A model generated the notes under the pieces. That model made no database searches. It saw only the letters and a list, made by a program, of their open reading frames with translations, and was not told the DNA's origin. Positions 5,371 to 7,611 of a DNA stretch of 7,611 nt are shown here, one piece after another. The translations under genes and the position numbers were made by a program. The DNA comes from Chloroflexota bacterium (lineage in GTDB: Bacteria > Chloroflexota > Dehalococcoidia > Dehalococcoidales > UBA2162). The DNA lies in contig JACQOM010000208.1 in NCBI GenBank assembly GCA_016202525.1, forward strand, positions 1 through 7,611. Direction: 5' to 3'. Positions within the stretch are counted from its first letter, which is position 1. Every line of letters begins with the position of its first letter.

Positions 5371-6744
5371 TTAACCGTTCCCTCTCGCTTCCCTCGGCTC
5401 ATACTGGCTGGCAGCTTCAACCAATAACGCCAGGCTCATCAGGAAATCATCGTGCCCCTGTGCCGGGTCGACATAGAAGTTCATCGTCTGGCTGGGGCGG
5501 TACTGGCTTCTGGCTTTCTCCATCTCCGACCAGAACTCCTGATACTCCTCTGAGCCATCTCCGGCATATATTTTGAGGCTGCCGGAGTTGATTGCCGACA
5601 GCAGGTTAAAACCTAATTGCGATTTTGAGGGCTGGGTAAAAGTGAAGGGAATGACGGCCGAGCCCAGCGACTGTTTGAGAAAAGAGCTTACCGGCTGCCC
5701 GACGCCGGTGGCATCGACCACCACGCGGCGGCAGCGCCAGACATTTTTGAGGACGTCGACCAGCCGGGGATAAAGCTCGGTATGCTTCTTGCCTGTCCAC
5801 CAATAATGCTCGACAATCTTGATTACCGGCTGTTTCTGGATACCATCGATGCTGACGAATTCCACTTCGCCGATACTGACTACCGTTGAATCCTGACGTG
5901 GCTTGAGCGCCCGGAGACGGGCGCCTTCCTCTGTCTCGGCCTCTCCGGCCAGGTCAATACCGGCGACATAGACCTTCTTAGGCTCGGGCTGGTGCTGCCT
6001 GCTGTGTTTTCCCTGAAGCTGTGCCCTCTGTAGGGGTGATAGAAAACCGCCGCCACCCCGCACCGGCAAGAGACGATACTGGGTCAGAAAGAGGGGGTGG
6101 TTCTCGCCCAGTCGCGTCCTTTCTCCTTCGACATAAGCCAGATAGTCGGGATTGTATTTGGCTACTTCCTGCCATTCATAACGGAAGCAGCGTTTGACGC
6201 CGTCTTTCCTCTCCAGTTCCAGACAGGTTTGCCTGGTCTCTTCCAGAAGAGTGCTGTCATCCCAGGTGGTGCCGTAAAGGACGGTGGTAACATTGGTGGT
6301 AGCGCCCATCGGCTTAAACTCTTTGGTGTACTTCTCCTTGCTCACGTCCTGCGCTTCATCCACTTCGAGCAGCAGGTTTGCGGTGTGCCCGACGACATTG
6401 GCGGATTGTTCGGCAGACAGGAAGATGGCTCGCGCCTCGCCAAACCGGATGATATAGCCCATCTCCATCGACCAGCGACCATCGAATCCTGCCTCATCCA
6501 TTTTCTCCTTCAGCCGCTCGATAGAGATGACCGCCTGTGGTTTGAAAGTCGGCGAGCACTTGACCAGGTTCTTAGAGTCATTAAAAGAGAGGAGCAACAG
6601 GTTAAGCTCAAGCCGTGCCGACACCTCATTTTTGCCGCCTTGCCTGGCAATTTCCACACAGAATGTCAGGCCTTTTCTGGCGGCGACGCTATCGAACACC
6701 GCCTGGGTGATTTTCTTTTGATAGGGGCGCATCTCATTCAACAT
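5371..6744 (-). CDS. terL: Phage terminase large subunit (ATPase and nuclease)
   Basis: The motor of phage DNA packaging: it cuts concatemeric DNA and pumps it into the prohead, acting with a small subunit and the portal. The 457 residues hold both expected domains. The ATPase has an adenine-contact motif RPYQ at 6-9, a Walker A-type ARQGGKNE at 33-40, a Walker B LLLEVDEAQD at 124-133 ending in the catalytic Asp-Glu, and a coupling motif TTVLYGTT at 153-160. The RNase H-like nuclease has the acidic residues D264 (AGIDLAG), D344 (VVVDATGVG) and D432/D433 (GHDDFLMS). All key residues are present, so the protein could be active. The N-terminus is short, with only five residues before the RPYQ motif, and the ATG at 6744 has no clear Shine-Dalgarno. 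Codons upstream of it stay open only to a TGA about 57 bases away. The small-subunit candidate lies upstream on the same strand, but the portal and capsid genes expected downstream are absent: a repeat and hom follow. Confidence 0.9.
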   Translation of the reverse strand: MLNEMRPYQKKITQAVFDSVAARKGLTFCVEIARQGGKNEVSARLELNLLLLSFNDSKNLVKCSPTFKPQAVISIERLKEKMDEAGFDGRWSMEMGYIIRFGEARAIFLSAEQSANVVGHTANLLLEVDEAQDVSKEKYTKEFKPMGATTNVTTVLYGTTWDDSTLLEETRQTCLELERKDGVKRCFRYEWQEVAKYNPDYLAYVEGERTRLGENHPLFLTQYRLLPVRGGGGFLSPLQRAQLQGKHSRQHQPEPKKVYVAGIDLAGEAETEEGARLRALKPRQDSTVVSIGEVEFVSIDGIQKQPVIKIVEHYWWTGKKHTELYPRLVDVLKNVWRCRRVVVDATGVGQPVSSFLKQSLGSAVIPFTFTQPSKSQLGFNLLSAINSGSLKIYAGDGSEEYQEFWSEMEKARSQYRPSQTMNFYVDPAQGHDDFLMSLALLVEAASQYEPREARGNG

Positions 6745-7102
6745 TTGTTTTCGTTCCGAACCCCCGCATTTTGTGGTGGAAACGATGCCGAGTGGCCAAG
6801 CTCAGAATTCGATGCCGAAAACGGCGAAAATAGGCGTTAAAATACCGATGAGACAAGGCATTACGAATACAAACGAAGCAAATTCAAAACTTTCCGATTC
6901 CGTCACTGAGCCTCCTTCCCGATTTGGTACTATTCGATTTTGGCTCGCCACCGACCCTCGCCACAGGTGGTTGGCGATGTCATTGCTTCGCCTTCCGCTT
7001 CCTTCGACGGGCTCCCTTCGGCTTTGCTCAGGGCAGGCAGGATGAGCGGAATGGTCTCGCAATGACAAATAGAAAAGACCAAATGCAAACAGAACCCACG
7101 AT
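6745..7102. other. Non-coding spacer between terL and the small-subunit candidate
   Basis: These 358 bases interrupt a gene pair that is normally adjacent. The part from 7067 to 6978 is a repeat (separate entry). A further short palindrome, TCGCCA at 6958-6963 and TGGCGA at 6972-6977, abuts it. Positions 6745-6957 are AT-richer on average, and I see no gene, RNA or convincing promoter there. A minus-strand open frame ending at 6802 runs through the repeat into the neighbouring gene out of frame and looks spurious. Confidence 0.6.
6978..7067. repeat. 90-bp repeat element with 9-bp terminal inverted repeats
   Basis: TGTCATTGC at 6978-6986 is exactly complementary to GCAATGACA at 7059-7067. Between them is a GC-rich core with TTCGACGGGCTCCCTTCGG and TGCTCAGGGCAGGCAGGAT. 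In one minus-strand frame this core encodes the PEQSRREPVEG-like string often mis-annotated as protein in environmental bacterial genomes. The element has no transposase and is presumably spread, if mobile, by factors elsewhere. Confidence 0.7.
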
Positions 7103-7489
7103 TTACCTCTTGAGAATTTTCCCGATTTCGACGCCGGCAGGCAAAACGATATCCTTGAGGACAGCCAGAATCGCCTGTTTGAGACCGCCCTTGTCCTGTT
7201 GTCCAAGGCTGTACCTGGCGATGACCATCCTGGTCAGCGAGTTGATTGCCCTAGTGATAAGCTCAACGTTATCAGGGTCATGTTTAACAAGGGATTCTAT
7301 TTTCACTCTGAGCAGGGCGATTTCATCGTCAAGACCTTCGACTTCGCCCGCTGTTTCCAGACTGCGGCGCTCCGCCGAAGTCAAGACTTTCGAGTAGAAG
7401 CCGTGAGTCCTCGCGTTTTGATTGCCTAGCTGGCCGCCCCTGTGCCTTTTGTTGTTCACTTCCTCCGGTTGGCGTTTTTCTTCTGCCAT
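7103..7489 (-). CDS. Putative phage terminase small subunit-like protein
   Basis: A 128-residue, charged, soluble protein. Residues 18-34 read GGQLGNQNARTHGFYSK, a Gly/Asn/His/Tyr motif seen at the start of many small phage and integrative-element proteins encoded just before terL. The rest is predicted helical: about 36-68 (acidic, LDDEIALLRVKIESL, with coiled-coil character) and 73-96 (VELITRAINSLTRMVIARY), then a hydrophobic tail to 126. Small terminase subunits recognise the packaging site and form rings, often through such helices. The functional call rests on this architecture and on terL lying downstream on the same strand. A clear HTH is not visible. The ATG at 7489 is preceded by AAGGGGG, an acceptable ribosome site about 8 bases upstream. 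Alternatively it could be an uncharacterised mobile-element protein of the same motif class. Confidence 0.65.
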   Translation of the reverse strand: MAEEKRQPEEVNNKRHRGGQLGNQNARTHGFYSKVLTSAERRSLETAGEVEGLDDEIALLRVKIESLVKHDPDNVELITRAINSLTRMVIARYSLGQQDKGGLKQAILAVLKDIVLPAGVEIGKILKR

Positions 7490-7532
7490 GTTATTGTCCC
7501 CCTTACCTGTCTCCGGGTATTTGCCTACAAAA

Positions 7533-7538
7533 ATATTA
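7533..7538 (-). promoter_or_regulatory. Extended -10 promoter of the terminase small-subunit candidate
   Basis: On the minus strand TGC-TAATAT forms an extended -10 element (TGnTAATAT), which can work without a good -35; none is visible 16-18 bases upstream. Transcription would start near 7526, giving a leader of about 37 bases containing the ribosome site. Confidence 0.5.
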
Positions 7539-7552
7539 GCACAGATGTTCTA
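7537..7552. promoter_or_regulatory. LexA-like dyad overlapping the terminase operon promoter
   Basis: On the minus strand TAGAACATCTGTGCTA is symmetrical at six of eight base pairs. Its core GAAC-ATCT-GTGC differs at one base from the Gram-positive type LexA (SOS) box GAAC-N4-GTTC. It overlaps the -10 element, the expected place for a repressor. It could instead be the operator of an unrelated phage repressor. Confidence 0.4.
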
Positions 7553-7611
7553 GTAGGACTAGGGGGTTTTGTCGGGGGCGATAGAATTCTAACCCCTGGC
7601 CTGTTCCAGAA
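7553..7611. other. Right edge, no callable gene
   Basis: A small palindrome (CTAGT-AGG-ACTAG, 7550-7562) adjoins the LexA-like dyad. Beyond it a minus-strand frame reads LEQARG then TAG at 7591-7589, which may be the end of an upstream gene, but seven codons cannot support a call. Confidence 0.3.

Noticed and set aside
6097..6840. 247-codon open frame on the plus strand over terL
   Set aside because: It is antisense to terL, whose Walker and nuclease motifs are intact, and its product has no recognisable domain.
6802..7206. 134-codon minus-strand frame through the terL upstream spacer
   Set aside because: It runs through the 90-bp repeat, yielding the PEQSRREPVEG-type artefact peptide, and overlaps the small-subunit gene out of frame. 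No ribosome site or domain supports it.
7566..7611. Possible tRNA 3' half or attachment site on the minus strand
   Set aside because: The sequence has a vaguely T-loop-like TTAGAAT near a run of C, but lacks the TTC of a T-loop, a matching stem and a CCA-type end. No second copy is available in the window to test an att site.

Overview
This window looks like a piece of a Chloroflexota genome, most likely of the Dehalococcoidia type. That placement is an inference. It rests on the gene families present (a DUF2851 protein, a secreted IPT/TIG-repeat protein with a C-terminal membrane anchor, an ACT-domain homoserine dehydrogenase) and on two short palindromic intergenic repeats that I associate with environmental genomes of this group. 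No rRNA or other phylogenetic marker is available to prove it.

Layout. Positions 1-113 hold the 3' end of tsaD (tRNA t6A synthesis) on the plus strand. It converges on a DUF2851 gene (126-1460, minus). Next comes a small XRE-family regulator (1558-1788, minus). It is divergent from a long gene for a secreted, membrane-anchored IPT/TIG-repeat protein (1886-3754, plus). That gene converges on hom, homoserine dehydrogenase (3772-5070, minus). A compact repeat made of three hairpins (about 5212-5345) separates hom from a phage-type terminase large subunit gene (5371-6744, minus). A 358-bp non-coding stretch containing a second repeat (6978-7067) lies between terL and its likely small-subunit partner (7103-7489, minus), which has its own promoter at the right edge.

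How the parts work together. The clearest regulatory signal surrounds the XRE gene. Two copies of a TACAC-N6-GTGTA palindrome occur in the window, one inside the regulator's own near-perfect sigma-70 promoter and the other just upstream of the DUF2851 gene. The regulator therefore probably represses itself and controls DUF2851. The two divergent promoters at 1796-1878 both place the predicted transcript start at or next to an ATG, so both genes may be translated from leaderless mRNAs.

The right third is a terminase pair without the portal, protease or capsid genes that normally follow. It is broken up by repeats and next to a housekeeping biosynthetic gene, so it looks like the edge or remnant of a prophage or phage-like element. 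A LexA-like dyad overlaps the promoter of the small-subunit candidate. The homoserine dehydrogenase keeps its overall fold signature but differs from the family norm at a usually conserved metal-site motif.
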